Source of the DNA: Dyella sp. ASV21
GTDB taxonomy: Bacteria; Pseudomonadota; Gammaproteobacteria; Xanthomonadales; Rhodanobacteraceae
Length of the DNA stretch: 64,000 nucleotides
Direction: 5' to 3'
Assembly: GCF_016428975.1 (NCBI RefSeq)
Contig: NZ_JAELTT010000005.1
Coordinates: 59,435 to 123,434, forward strand
The notes beneath the pieces are model-generated. The model was not told where the DNA came from. It saw only the letters and a list, made by a program, of their open reading frames with translations, and made no database searches. This document shows, piece by piece, positions 35,301 through 42,879 of the stretch (positions are counted from its first letter, which is position 1; the number at the start of each line of letters is the position of its first letter). The position numbers and the translations under genes are program-made.

Positions 35301-38300
35301 GCAGTCGGTGAACCGGGCTATTGCCTACGACATCCTGGACTACGTGCACGAGCAGATGTCCAAGTCGCTGCGTGACAACGTCCCGCTCGATGGCAACTTG
35401 CAGAAGGCCCTGCGCCTGATGACCGGCCGCTACCTCGACAAGGATGGCGTGTGGCAGAAGACCGACCCGGTCAACGTGGACGACATGGCCGGCTATGCCA
35501 AGGGTCCGTTCTCGCAGAAGCACATCGCCCAGATGGTGCAGAACCTGCGCCAGACCGCTGGCGGCATGCTGACCGACGTCATCCAGTCCGAGATGGATCC
35601 GGTGATGTCGACCTACACGCTGCTGTACCAGGCCTCGGCCCTGCAGACGGCACAGCTGCGCAAGGCCTACAACGAGGCCTACGCCGCTAAGCAGGCGGAG
35701 CGTGTGGCTGCTGGGGAACTCGGTCCCAAGGAGCCGCTGGGCAAGGGTGATGAGCAGGCGATCCTCGCAGATCTTGCTCACCTGGTTCCGGCGTACGCCT
35801 CTCTCGTCGCCGGTGGCGCCAAGGAAGAGCAGGGCGTCAACGTCAGCACCAAGGACCACTCCGGCCAGTACCTGGTCGACGGCCAGGCGCTGGGTGTGGG
35901 CTCGATCTTTGGCGGTTCCCGCTCGGACATCAACACGACCCAGATCACGAATCCGGGCGTGCGCGCTGCACCGCTGCTGACCATTGCCGCTGGCGACGCC
36001 ACGATGATGACGCTGCTGGGTAGGCAGAATCCGAAGGGCACGCTCAACGTGTACGACGGCTGGGAGGTTCCCGCGTCGGAGCTAAAGGATCGTGCGGTCG
36101 AAGCGAACAAGGCGGTCTACGACGGCTGGCAGTTCGATCTGCTGGGCTCGGTGGCCAATGCCTTCGGCAACTTCAACATGGACATCTCCAGCCTCAATGC
36201 GGCGGAGCTGCAGGATCTGGGTAATGCGCTGCGTATCCCAGGCACGAAGGAAATGCCCCACGCTGACCTGGTCGACGCGATCAATCAGTCGGTCGAGTAC
36301 ACCCGCAGCGAATTGGCGCAGCGTGCTGCTGCCACCGAGGTGAACAAGGCGATCCTGCGTGAGCTGGCCAGCTCGAACGACCACATGAGCACGGGCGAGA
36401 AGCCCTACCAGAACGAAGGCAAAGTGGTGGAGAACCTGTCGGCGTACATCGCCGAGCAGCAGGTGCGTGCACGCACGGAGCCGGCCGCTGCCGAGGTCAC
36501 CGTCAGCGCAGAACCGGCCCCGGCCAAGAATGTCAGCGAGGCCTTGGCCAACCTGGCTCAAGGCGGGCTGAAGACGCTGGGCGCCAGGGACGTGAAGTCC
36601 CTGATCGAGAACCAGGGGTTGCAGGGCAAGGTGCGCCAGTTCGTCTACAACCAGATTGCCCACCTGTTCCCGGCGGATCTGCAGGTGCACGTCGGTTCGG
36701 AAGCGGAGATCGCGCAGAAGCAGAATGCGCTGTTCCCGGGTGTGGACTTCGGCGGCAAGAACAACGTCGGCGCCACGTACGAGAACCACGTGTTCATCAA
36801 GAACGGCTCCGAGGAGACGCTGGTGCACGAGCTCGTGCATGCGGCGACCTACGGTCTGCTGCAGCGCTTCTACGACGGCGGCATGAAGGGGCTCACCGCA
36901 CACCAGCGTGACGCCGTGCGTCAGCTGGAAGCGATGTCCCGTGAGTTTGTGGCCATGCCTCGCGGCGAGAACGAGTCCGTGCAGCAGGCGCAGTCGGTGA
37001 TCCGCGGTCTCTTGAACGAGGGCGCCACCGCCGCAGCCGTGAACGAGTTCATGGCGTGGACGATGAGCAACCACCAGATCCAGGATGCCCTGGCCAAGGT
37101 GGGACCGCTGGAGACGGTGAAGGCGCTGGCCAAGAAGGTGCTGGAGGTCGTGCGCAAGGCACTGGGCCTGCCCAAGAACGAGCCGATTGACAGCTTCCTG
37201 ACGCAGGCCATGGGGCAGGTGCATCGTCTGGCTCGCCGGCCGGCACTCGATCCCATGAATGTCACTGGTTTGGCGCTGTTCCAGACCCTGCCCAACGAGA
37301 ACCAGGCACAGGCAGATCGCCTCAGTGCGCTGTCCGACCAGCTGGAATGGCTGCGCTCGAATCTGCCGACCGATGGTCTGTCGAAGCCGGAGACCGCGCT
37401 CAAGGCAGCGGATGCCCTGGTCGCGGCCAATGAGATCCGCGAGCGTTTCGTCGACGCTGGCTTCCAGTTCAACGAGCAGCAGCAGTATGTGTTCGAGCAG
37501 ATGCAGGCGCTTATGTCCAGCACGATCCAGCTCGACTCGGCGGTGATGGAGAAGCTGCAGCACCTCTACGACGAGGTCATGCCGCAGCTGTCCGCCGAGG
37601 ATTTCCTGGCCAACCCGAATGACACTAGTGCGATTGCACACAGTGAAGCCGTATCCCGCTTCAACGCGCTGCAGGGCGTGGGCAACCTGACCACCGATGC
37701 CGCTGGCCGCAGCAATCTGCTGGCCAACTTCGTAGCCTTGGCTTTGGTGTACGAACCGCTGCGCGAGAAGCTGGCCACGCTGGCGCCGGCGAAGGCAGCC
37801 ATCGACAAGTCCTCGATCGACGCACGGATCCGCAGCGCTACCAGTGCCGCGTTCGATGTGCTGACTGGCATGGCAACCAACACGGCCCGTGCCACCAACC
37901 AGCAGACGGTCCTCGACAACCTAGTCAACCGCCTTGCCGTGAACCAGGCAGCGGCGATCAAGCGCGCGAATGCACCCGCCAGCGTGATGGAGAAGGCCGA
38001 GGCCAAGGTGAAGGAACGCATGGCAGTGCTGGGGCAGCGAGCAGACGACAAGCTCACCGCCCGCCTTGATGCTGGCCAGGTCGGTGGCATTGATGGCTGG
38101 ATCAACGGTGCGCTCAACGCGGTGCGCGGCATCACCTCGAAGGACGGTTCGGCCGCATTTGGCGAATCGCTGCTGAGCTTTGCCAACGAGTCGAAGCTGC
38201 CCCGTGCCATCAACCAGCTGATTGGCGAACTGGTCGGTCGTACCGCCAGCAATGAGCACGTGATCGAGCTGCTCGACAAGTCGAAGTCGATGGTGGCCCG

Positions 38301-40593
38301 TGTCCGCCAGCGTCTGCGCGAGGAAGCGCCGGCACAGGTCCGTGCCCTGTTCACCGAACCGGTGAGCAAGCAGGACTGGGCCACGCTGCACAAGGTCGTC
38401 GGCAAGGCCGATATGGCAGCGCTCCTGGGCAACTACAGCCGCACCCAGCTCAAGGACATGCTGAGCAACCCGGCGAGCCTCCAGAGCGCTATCGCGGCGA
38501 TCGAGAGCAAGTTCACCAAGCACGCCGACGAGTACATCCAGGCGGCGAAGGATCTCGGCCACTACATGGTGACGGGCAACAACCGTGCGAAGGGCCTGCT
38601 CTACAGCAACGCCCATGCGATGGCGCACCTGCTCGGTACCAACCATGGCGTCACCGATGAGCTGGCCAGTTTCATGGGGCCGCTGCTCGATCGCCTGACC
38701 TCGCTGCGTGCCATGGAGGCCCTGAGCCAGGGTGAGCGGGATGTGGCAGCCAACCTGATGGCCACGCAGGGCGAGGGCATGGAGAAGCTGCTGCGCCTGA
38801 TGAAGACGCTGGCCAACAACGAATGGTCGAAGGCGGGCGCCAACGAGCAGCTGTTCAACGCTAAGAAGGGCTATGTGCCGGAATCCCTGGATCCGCGCAG
38901 CAAGCTCATCCTGGCCAGCTCGGCGAAGGCCGCGGAACTGGTGAAGATGGGTTACCGCAAGGTGGGCGACTACCACGGTGATGTGCACGACGCGAACGCA
39001 CGCGACATGGCCTACTACGCCATCAAGCACATCGGCGGGCAGGCGTCCTATCGTCAGGGCGCCATGCAGACCGTCGAAGGCACGGTGTCGGGTGTGGACC
39101 AGTTCACCGGCCGCGCACTGGGTGTGGCGCTGCAGACCATGATCGGGCACCAGCAGACGGTGGCCAAGATCACGGCTGACAAACTGGCCGGCAACAGCGT
39201 CGGTACCCGTAACCTGGTGCCGATCTTCGGCAGCGATGGCAAGGTGGTGGCGTACCAGCGCACGCTGGATCCGAGCATGCTCGATGCCCACCTGCGCGGC
39301 AGTCGGGATCTCCCGCAGTCGATCGGTACCTGGCTCGGCCGTCAGGCGGAAGAGACCATCGGTCGGAAGGTGAATGAGCAGTTGGTCGGTGTGCTCCACG
39401 ATCAGTGGCAGCGTGAAAAGAGTGATCGCAGTGGGGAGTACGTCGACATCGCGGACGCGAAGACGAGTGTCCTGAAGGACACGTGGAACAGCATTCCCCG
39501 CGATACCCAGCGCTTGCTGATGCGCACGTTCGATGGCCCCGTGATGGTGCGCAAGGACATGCTCGACAACGCGCTTGGGTACCGTGCCGCGTCCATTGCA
39601 GACGTGTTCACGGGAATGTCTGATCTACCGACGTCGGTACAGAAGAACATCGCCGACGCGGCGTATGGCTTGCTGGGCAAGAATGCCTACCAGCACCTGG
39701 TGTTCGCCGAGCGAGCAATCCAAGGCGTGGTGGGTATGGCCAAGGAAACCATCGTGGTGAAGTCGGGCATCGTGGCCTTGGCCAACGCCACCTCGAACCA
39801 GTACCAGCTGGTGATGCACGGTGTGAATCCGCTGCGCCTGGTGCAGACGCAGGCGGCGAAGGTACGTGAGGTCGAGACCTACCTGCGGCAGGAAAAGCGC
39901 CTGGCCCAGATCACGCTGGAACTGGCCTCGGCCACCCGCCCGGACGTGCGCAGCAAGTTGCAGCGTGAGCAGCAGGTGTTGCAGGACGCCAATAGCCGCC
40001 TGTCGATCTGGCCGCTACTGCAGGCCGGCGAGCTGCCGTCCATTGCCGAGGGTCTGTCCGAGCACGACCAATACACGCTGCTCAATGACTTCACCGGTTG
40101 GCTGGCCAGCAAGACGAAGGGCTTGCCGCCGGGCCTGATCACCGCGGCGAAATACGCCACGATCGCCAAGGACACGGCGCTGCATCAGGGCCTCAATCGC
40201 GCGGTGCAGTTTGGCGACTTCATGGCGAAGGCGGCCCTCTACGATCACCTGATCTCGAAGGGCAAGACGCAGGCCGAAGCGCTGGCCTACGTCAACGACC
40301 GGTTCGTGAACTACAACCTGATGGCCGGGCGCACCCGTGACTACCACGAGAGCATGGGCATGACCTGGTTCTGGAACTACAAGATCCGGATCCAGAAAGT
40401 GATCCTGGCCACCATCCGCGACAATCCGCTGCGCTTCCTGGCGAGTGGCATCACGGCAGAGACATTCATGCACGGCACCAATACGCTGATGTCGGACAAC
40501 GCCCTGAACACGAACTGGCAATACTCGATCGGGCCGGGCCAGCTTCTGCACTCGCGGCAAATGCTGATGTGGGACCAGCTGCTAGGGCGCTAA
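29332..40593 (+). CDS. giant virion RNA polymerase with GGDEF-like and HEXXH domains (gp50-like)
   Basis: A 3753-residue protein at the N4 gp50 position. The RNA polymerase core spans about residues 1260-2360. The GR of the T/DxxGR motif is at 1723-1724 (VSNGR, followed by F-x-P-Q). Motif A is DGKTDG with D1870. Motif B is R1974, K1978, Y1986, G1987, with exactly the T7 spacing. Motif C is YDGW with D2242, the usual histidine being tyrosine. Residues 1085-1235 read as a GGDEF domain: D1112-x-D1114, ND at 1120-1121, SGDEF at 1153-1157. HEXXH lies at 2499-2503 in VHELVHA, with a later NEFMAW glutamate. Residues 2600-3753 are uncharacterised and helical. Expected to be packaged, ejected and to start early transcription. 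Confidence 0.92.
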   Translation: MDPNQPVFSRDGALPEGLIRDTSGVQQRGTGVANDLLPAKYAEVKAAGLAKRAELAGVSPADQLRAEFQRDQQTMSLGQLARTYGNDVAASVNQERSARDQLLNEANRSRTGNELTKDTGLSLLSGGVNLVGGGVVLGEDLLHRAGSAMLTFPAMGLHATGVIDDGLFNKVADDTNAGRAALLGPQQRLLGQFNQWRDQTASTVKQADQTLMGEENAAAAEQHKADYERAVANGEDPNVAAAARVAKDYGHDFGNVFSHPTTLLDTAVEQVPTFGIGAVAKGAITAEQVAAGVAKQVAKETTAAGALKAMGAEGVRKVEESLAHANTRALVTATEMGSNYGQAAGDIATAPIDELAKRFPDVQRQLDAGVPEDQVRAQLASDNGLITAAVTAPIAYGSSYLSQDFLAHPTGKGLATTLKAAGKNVAELAGEVGEESLQGAGGQLAQNIANQQTGDVTANDLLDGVGGAAGQGGAAALGAAGAFRAPGLAVGGAVLTGKAALTAAKVAGKPVLDALAARGEKVKAENAASVDEQKAAVASGLAEDASTLSKGFENQKAPNADGVVPENVSPAAEVATAPAEADPILTPAAKQALNEGVDQTVPLNKVTALAQAVNLLGSGKPMDAETGATLQLFALKAARELRQHVDTITDPAMKQAANNLLENDGIRNLEEAVKNQDPAFIQSLLDQVPEDAIPAGTEPTPEVKAALAQLSEVAAVAPEKLSSEQAARVLFHSEGLTPQEVNQVKLAESLAKVREDHLARAEELAKQYPQIKSPDIVSSEIANDGFQLGNKRLPSLNDMARNVVQAINNGHTQVAVQAMADLANFAQSRIDRAMAFDQAARQHVENGSAKGQGVEVQNTRQLKTDSSLGTKANVVDITSPGSRGLVDIVHNDAQTAAGIYNTLAQANPSLVQAAAGNAEPLPSSLTAPKEASYKSMTKGDGVAIPGFAPAATQPKTELAPKSSTVTALEAKVAAASDFAANLPADATITQVEDHIATMKRIEAVAGANHGDLVTSASDARAQLEKILATDMKNRAAGADGKLVDNTTDRRQATEQRAAIDNLPPAESRQAKLEARIAQLEQEQRTSEVTGLRNKKAFEEDTALGWSTVGAADMDGLKKLNDHVGHAAADVVLKALGEMLKGYESDTVRFYHRSGDEFAARFKNTDEAAKIMADVQAKLDAAQVSFEVDGKPFIYNGIGFSVGHGATYEAADTAVNADKQSRLDAGKRESPRESGAPRRLQSAAPAGEGQQRQGDVPKSVSERFAGPAQTLGEISADASPAERYLRTNKFFSAFKLNSKATGLFARVAGGLETVASALIKAEKDPLALREVYAEQHQYMPIDAQQVGAMREIIGQFVPQIVDTLNQSLYNAAVGLNPDGSKRVQTNTKQAAKGFLQDLLDPAKYDKAIWQYGNRLSLHVAEWGVGEDGKPYIRYQPEVAQAMALAVLNWGLATVNNPTKADQAKVLEMFPNGVPEAVQKAFDTSHYAVQPINTMAADLVRILGLSSNSNSSVLYTDGLPKALIHDALNALAQTGAITLNNVEGTEKTADGRAKTLPFIAFNKSGDTNNWSTDSARNLKSLRDALGNQALMTYLLTPDAQDRPTFGEPSKQVPTRQSGTGQKLSDTQRKSIKNENNVPFHANTELLVFQDQLGDDNLLSLLGYSDPADALNEQHRRQVEGVNQGLTNALSNLREIFALWQGKAEEAGKNMQDVPAFYSHRIVSNGRTMANGFGPQSDKIARELISAVRENLDLKNNEDHKLAYAVTLAQALGIKTEKVKNAAAAVQIQQELAHPAFKQLFADMAQLNALDGQDQADLANSITRQIAALQKGVDGTRPIPATARAIHALFTHARLLAHPDPSKFETHLAVELDGKTDGPINAIVHFGLHTANLDKQIDQLRKGGWFLNESDPKVLADLGAKAADLYTDTAEGLQRAVNNALAKKTGTDHQMLSAALHLLQRVGHVTLADDGSVQVTRNMPKGGLVSMNYGAGEQSVNRAIAYDILDYVHEQMSKSLRDNVPLDGNLQKALRLMTGRYLDKDGVWQKTDPVNVDDMAGYAKGPFSQKHIAQMVQNLRQTAGGMLTDVIQSEMDPVMSTYTLLYQASALQTAQLRKAYNEAYAAKQAERVAAGELGPKEPLGKGDEQAILADLAHLVPAYASLVAGGAKEEQGVNVSTKDHSGQYLVDGQALGVGSIFGGSRSDINTTQITNPGVRAAPLLTIAAGDATMMTLLGRQNPKGTLNVYDGWEVPASELKDRAVEANKAVYDGWQFDLLGSVANAFGNFNMDISSLNAAELQDLGNALRIPGTKEMPHADLVDAINQSVEYTRSELAQRAAATEVNKAILRELASSNDHMSTGEKPYQNEGKVVENLSAYIAEQQVRARTEPAAAEVTVSAEPAPAKNVSEALANLAQGGLKTLGARDVKSLIENQGLQGKVRQFVYNQIAHLFPADLQVHVGSEAEIAQKQNALFPGVDFGGKNNVGATYENHVFIKNGSEETLVHELVHAATYGLLQRFYDGGMKGLTAHQRDAVRQLEAMSREFVAMPRGENESVQQAQSVIRGLLNEGATAAAVNEFMAWTMSNHQIQDALAKVGPLETVKALAKKVLEVVRKALGLPKNEPIDSFLTQAMGQVHRLARRPALDPMNVTGLALFQTLPNENQAQADRLSALSDQLEWLRSNLPTDGLSKPETALKAADALVAANEIRERFVDAGFQFNEQQQYVFEQMQALMSSTIQLDSAVMEKLQHLYDEVMPQLSAEDFLANPNDTSAIAHSEAVSRFNALQGVGNLTTDAAGRSNLLANFVALALVYEPLREKLATLAPAKAAIDKSSIDARIRSATSAAFDVLTGMATNTARATNQQTVLDNLVNRLAVNQAAAIKRANAPASVMEKAEAKVKERMAVLGQRADDKLTARLDAGQVGGIDGWINGALNAVRGITSKDGSAAFGESLLSFANESKLPRAINQLIGELVGRTASNEHVIELLDKSKSMVARVRQRLREEAPAQVRALFTEPVSKQDWATLHKVVGKADMAALLGNYSRTQLKDMLSNPASLQSAIAAIESKFTKHADEYIQAAKDLGHYMVTGNNRAKGLLYSNAHAMAHLLGTNHGVTDELASFMGPLLDRLTSLRAMEALSQGERDVAANLMATQGEGMEKLLRLMKTLANNEWSKAGANEQLFNAKKGYVPESLDPRSKLILASSAKAAELVKMGYRKVGDYHGDVHDANARDMAYYAIKHIGGQASYRQGAMQTVEGTVSGVDQFTGRALGVALQTMIGHQQTVAKITADKLAGNSVGTRNLVPIFGSDGKVVAYQRTLDPSMLDAHLRGSRDLPQSIGTWLGRQAEETIGRKVNEQLVGVLHDQWQREKSDRSGEYVDIADAKTSVLKDTWNSIPRDTQRLLMRTFDGPVMVRKDMLDNALGYRAASIADVFTGMSDLPTSVQKNIADAAYGLLGKNAYQHLVFAERAIQGVVGMAKETIVVKSGIVALANATSNQYQLVMHGVNPLRLVQTQAAKVREVETYLRQEKRLAQITLELASATRPDVRSKLQREQQVLQDANSRLSIWPLLQAGELPSIAEGLSEHDQYTLLNDFTGWLASKTKGLPPGLITAAKYATIAKDTALHQGLNRAVQFGDFMAKAALYDHLISKGKTQAEALAYVNDRFVNYNLMAGRTRDYHESMGMTWFWNYKIRIQKVILATIRDNPLRFLASGITAETFMHGTNTLMSDNALNTNWQYSIGPGQLLHSRQMLMWDQLLGR

Positions 40594-40596
40594 GCC

Positions 40597-41166
40597 CTAG
40601 CGGCAGATGGTCGAGATACCCGACGTGACACAGGACGTGCCGTCGGTACCGATCAGGGCGTTGCCGGCCTGGTTGTAGCCCACGCCGCCCGAAGTAGGGA
40701 TGCCTTGGACGGCGGGCGGCAGAATAGAGGGAGATGTCTGGCCGTACCCACGCATGGTTTGTCCCAGCTGCTGCAGTGATGCGTTCAGCTGGGCATTCCT
40801 TTCCCGCTTCCGCTGCTCGTCCAGTTGGGCTTGTAGCTGCTCCAACTGCGCCTGTTGCTGCGCCACCAGTGCTCGTTGCTGGGCCTGCTCCAGTTCGGTT
40901 TGCCGTTGCGACTGCACCAGTTGGGTGAGGCGCTGATCCGCCTGTAGCTCTTCAGGGGTCATGGCGTCCCGATATACCCCGGTGGGCTTCATGTTCTCGT
41001 CGTAGCACATGAGGCGTGTTGGGGTCACATGCTGTCCGTTCATGCAGGCAGGATCGCCCACCATGTAGTAGTGCCCTTCCACTAAATGTGGGGTGGGCAT
41101 ACCGGCAAAGCTGACGGCCGGTAGCAGAAGCATCGCAAGCAGTGCGGGGATGGTACGACGGTCCAT
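40597..41166 (-). CDS. exported coiled-coil protein
   Basis: A 189-residue protein. The ATG at 41166 has AGGAGAGG before it. Residues 1-22 form a signal peptide (LLAMLLLPAVSFA then G), followed by a domain with four cysteines in the whole protein (two near residues 40-55, two near the C-terminus). Residues 80-140 are a Gln/Glu/Leu-rich coiled coil. The C-terminus is Gly/Ser-rich and ends CVTSGISTICR. It is likely periplasmic and disulphide-bonded. Its stop lies 3 bases from the vRNAP stop on the other strand. Function unknown; superinfection exclusion or envelope modification are possible. Confidence 0.65.
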   Translation of the reverse strand: MDRRTIPALLAMLLLPAVSFAGMPTPHLVEGHYYMVGDPACMNGQHVTPTRLMCYDENMKPTGVYRDAMTPEELQADQRLTQLVQSQRQTELEQAQQRALVAQQQAQLEQLQAQLDEQRKRERNAQLNASLQQLGQTMRGYGQTSPSILPPAVQGIPTSGGVGYNQAGNALIGTDGTSCVTSGISTICR

Positions 41167-41230
41167 GGCTACCTCTCCTGTTGGACGCAAGATCCTACGG
41201 CCAATGCCGCGGAACCGGCAAGTGACCAAT

Positions 41231-41252
41231 AAAAAACCCGCCGATGGGCGGG
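41231..41252 (-). terminator. Rho-independent terminator
   Basis: CCCGCC / GGCGGG stem with a 4-base loop, followed in the minus direction by TTTTTTATT; it ends the unit containing the 107-residue membrane protein gene. Confidence 0.88.
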
Positions 41253-41282
41253 CCTCTGCGGGTAGCGTCGGTGGTGCGGGGG

Positions 41283-41606
41283 TCAGCTCTGAGTGAGTCC
41301 GTAGCGCACGAAGCCATAAATAGCCGCTGCGAGGCACACGAAACCAAGTAAGGCCACGACAGTGCCAGACACCTTTCGTATGAGGATGCGCGTCTTGACG
41401 TCGGGATCGAACAATGTGGCGGATACCCGCGCATGGAGGATCCAGCAGCCAGTGCCAATCAGGTTGGCGCCGCCGCCCAACAGAGCGACAGGCCCTTTGG
41501 GAAACTGTAGTTCCCGAGTCAGCGCCACCGCGAACACGGTAAAGCCTGCGTACGTGAGCCACTTATACCACTGGTCAAAAGGCTTGAATGCGTCCATGCC
41601 TGGCAT
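41283..41606 (-). CDS. small membrane protein
   Basis: A 107-residue protein, or 104 if the second ATG at 41597 is used. Three hydrophobic segments lie near residues 15-30, 38-55 and 80-103. The N-terminus is MPGMDAFKPF. It is followed by a strong terminator. No family is recognised. It is part of a group of four small genes between the replication block and the vRNAP, the region of N4 gp46-gp49, and could act on the host membrane. Confidence 0.6.
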   Translation of the reverse strand: MPGMDAFKPFDQWYKWLTYAGFTVFAVALTRELQFPKGPVALLGGGANLIGTGCWILHARVSATLFDPDVKTRILIRKVSGTVVALLGFVCLAAAIYGFVRYGLTQS

Positions 41607-41639
41607 CCTATCATCCTGGTAGTCAGGAACTCGAAGCGG

Positions 41640-41807
41640 TCACTTCCTGTGCCGGATGGCCCAGCGCAGGGGAGGGGTAAGGGTGTCCTCGTACCGCTGC
41701 AGGAACTCCAGGAACCAAGCCAGCAGCACCATCGGGGTGCAAACGAGCAGGCAGTAGGGAAGGATCAGCCACCAGCGCCAGTTCAATGCGGTGTTGCGCA
41801 GGATCAT
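41640..41807 (-). CDS. small single-TM protein
   Basis: A 55-residue protein. The ATG at 41807 has an excellent AAGGAGG and overlaps the stop of the upstream gene as ATGA. One hydrophobic segment at about residues 12-31 (WLILPYCLLVCTPMVLLAWF) is followed by a basic C-terminus. It is shorter than the surrounding open frame because the upstream ATGs lack a ribosome-binding site. Function unknown. Confidence 0.6.
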   Translation of the reverse strand: MILRNTALNWRWWLILPYCLLVCTPMVLLAWFLEFLQRYEDTLTPPLRWAIRHRK

Positions 41808-42055
41808 TTGGCCTCCTTGGCCTTGGCCTTCTCGACCGCACGGATCTCGCGGAGCGTCTTGCGGATGATCCGGCTGCACTGCATGTCCGCGTGCTTTGTG
41901 GCCCGGTGCACGCTCTCGATACCGCTGGAGATCTTGTGGGCGAGGCCCATGTCACCGCGGGATCGGCGCACCAGTGCGAGGGCTTCCTCCATCATGCTGC
42001 GTGCTTTGTTGAGCTGGTTCTTGGCTTGCTGGAGGTTGTTTACTTGTTGGGTCAT
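41804..42055 (-). CDS. small helical protein
   Basis: An 83-residue, charged, helical protein with a coiled-coil-like N-terminal half (residues 1-30) and a Lys/Arg-rich C-terminus ending KAKAKEAK. It is coupled by ATGA overlap to the single-TM protein gene. The frame continues open upstream, but the next ATG (42184) has no ribosome-binding site. No motif is recognised. Confidence 0.55.
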   Translation of the reverse strand: MTQQVNNLQQAKNQLNKARSMMEEALALVRRSRGDMGLAHKISSGIESVHRATKHADMQCSRIIRKTLREIRAVEKAKAKEAK

Positions 42056-42071
42056 GGTGCTGCCTAGGTAA

Positions 42072-42355
42072 AGGTACTCACAACTGCGCCCGGCCCACGC
42101 TGAGATGTGGGTCGCCGGGGTGTGACGGATTGGGACTGCCCTCCGTATCCAGGCGCATGTGTGAGAACCGTCGTTGCTGTTCATGGTCGTGCCCGGCCCT
42201 CTCCACGAGGGTGCCTGGCAGGGCTGGTTTAGGGCTGCCACCCGTTATCCAGGCACGCCCATCAACAGCATCCAGAGAAGCCCGGGGCAGTACCCCGGGC
42301 TCCTGATCTTCTGCGAGGCATTCGCAGCCTCCCTGTCGATCAGTCGTGCGCTGGC
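42072..42355. other. gene-free stretch with hairpin
   Basis: About 280 bases without a supportable gene. A 9-bp stem AGCCCGGGG / CCCCGGGCT with loop CAGTA lies at 42279-42301, about 55 bases after the stop of the 173-residue gene in the minus direction; a T-run is lacking, so termination is uncertain. The phrase TATCCAGGC occurs twice (near 42148 and 42250). No promoter is obvious. Confidence 0.5.
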
Positions 42356-42877
42356 TTACTGGCTGAACAGGGTCTTGCGGCCACCAGCAGCAGCGGCCTG
42401 CTGGAACGGCGGCTCTTCTTCAGCAGCAGCGCCGTCGGTCGACTCGCCATCGTTGGCAGCCGGAGCGTCAGACGCAGCAGCGCCAGCGCCGAACAGCGAC
42501 TTGCCCGAGGTCTTGCGGACTTCGGTGGCCGGCTTCTCGGGAGCGGCTTCCTCGTCGACGTTGGCGGTCGCCGTGGAGATCGGCGCTTCCTTCACGAGCG
42601 TGACGGGGGTCGGCTTGGACACCTTGGCGCTGGTTGCGGGGGCGGGAGCAGCTGCGATCGGCTCGGGCTGAGCCACCACGGCGACCGGTGCTGCGGCGGC
42701 GAGGCCAGCGCCAGCGAGCGCCAGGTGGCTGATGTCCACTTCGGCACTGATGCCGTTCTCACCACGGCCCGCCTTGAAGTCGATGGTAACTTCGGTACCG
42801 GGCTGCAGGCTGATCATGCCGGTCACGTAGGCGCGGACGGCGAGTTCGAGTTCGTTCTGGGAAAGCGTGAGCTTCAT
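42356..42877 (-). CDS. replication-associated protein with SSB-like tail motifs
   Basis: A 173-residue protein. Residues 1-62 form a small folded domain (ELELAVRAYVTGM...TEVTIDF). The rest is a long Ala/Pro/Glu-rich disordered tail. The tail holds GKSLFGAG near residue 127 and the protein ends GRKTLFSQ; the SSB two genes upstream ends ASKSLFG. A shared (K)(S/T)LF peptide suggests that both bind the same partner. The gene starts 3 bases after the stop of the RuvC-like gene, inside the replication operon. No family is recognised for the folded part. Confidence 0.65.
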   Translation of the reverse strand: MKLTLSQNELELAVRAYVTGMISLQPGTEVTIDFKAGRGENGISAEVDISHLALAGAGLAAAAPVAVVAQPEPIAAAPAPATSAKVSKPTPVTLVKEAPISTATANVDEEAAPEKPATEVRKTSGKSLFGAGAAASDAPAANDGESTDGAAAEEEPPFQQAAAAGGRKTLFSQ

Positions 42878-42879
42878 GG

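Noticed and set aside
31795..35859. A minus-strand open frame of 1354 codons opposite the vRNAP gene, and similar long frames opposite the portal and fibres
   Set aside because: They mirror the codon structure of strongly biased GC-rich genes on the other strand, have no ribosome-binding sites and no recognisable domains.
29332..40593. The giant vRNAP frame as an assembly or frameshift artefact
   Set aside because: It is one uninterrupted frame in the exact N4 gp50 position, with RNAP motifs in correct order and spacing; giant size is normal for vRNAPs.
41179..41189. GCGTCCAACAG upstream of the exported protein gene
   Set aside because: Orientation fits the motif, but it overlaps the ribosome-binding site and matches poorly at the ends, so it is not counted among the sites.
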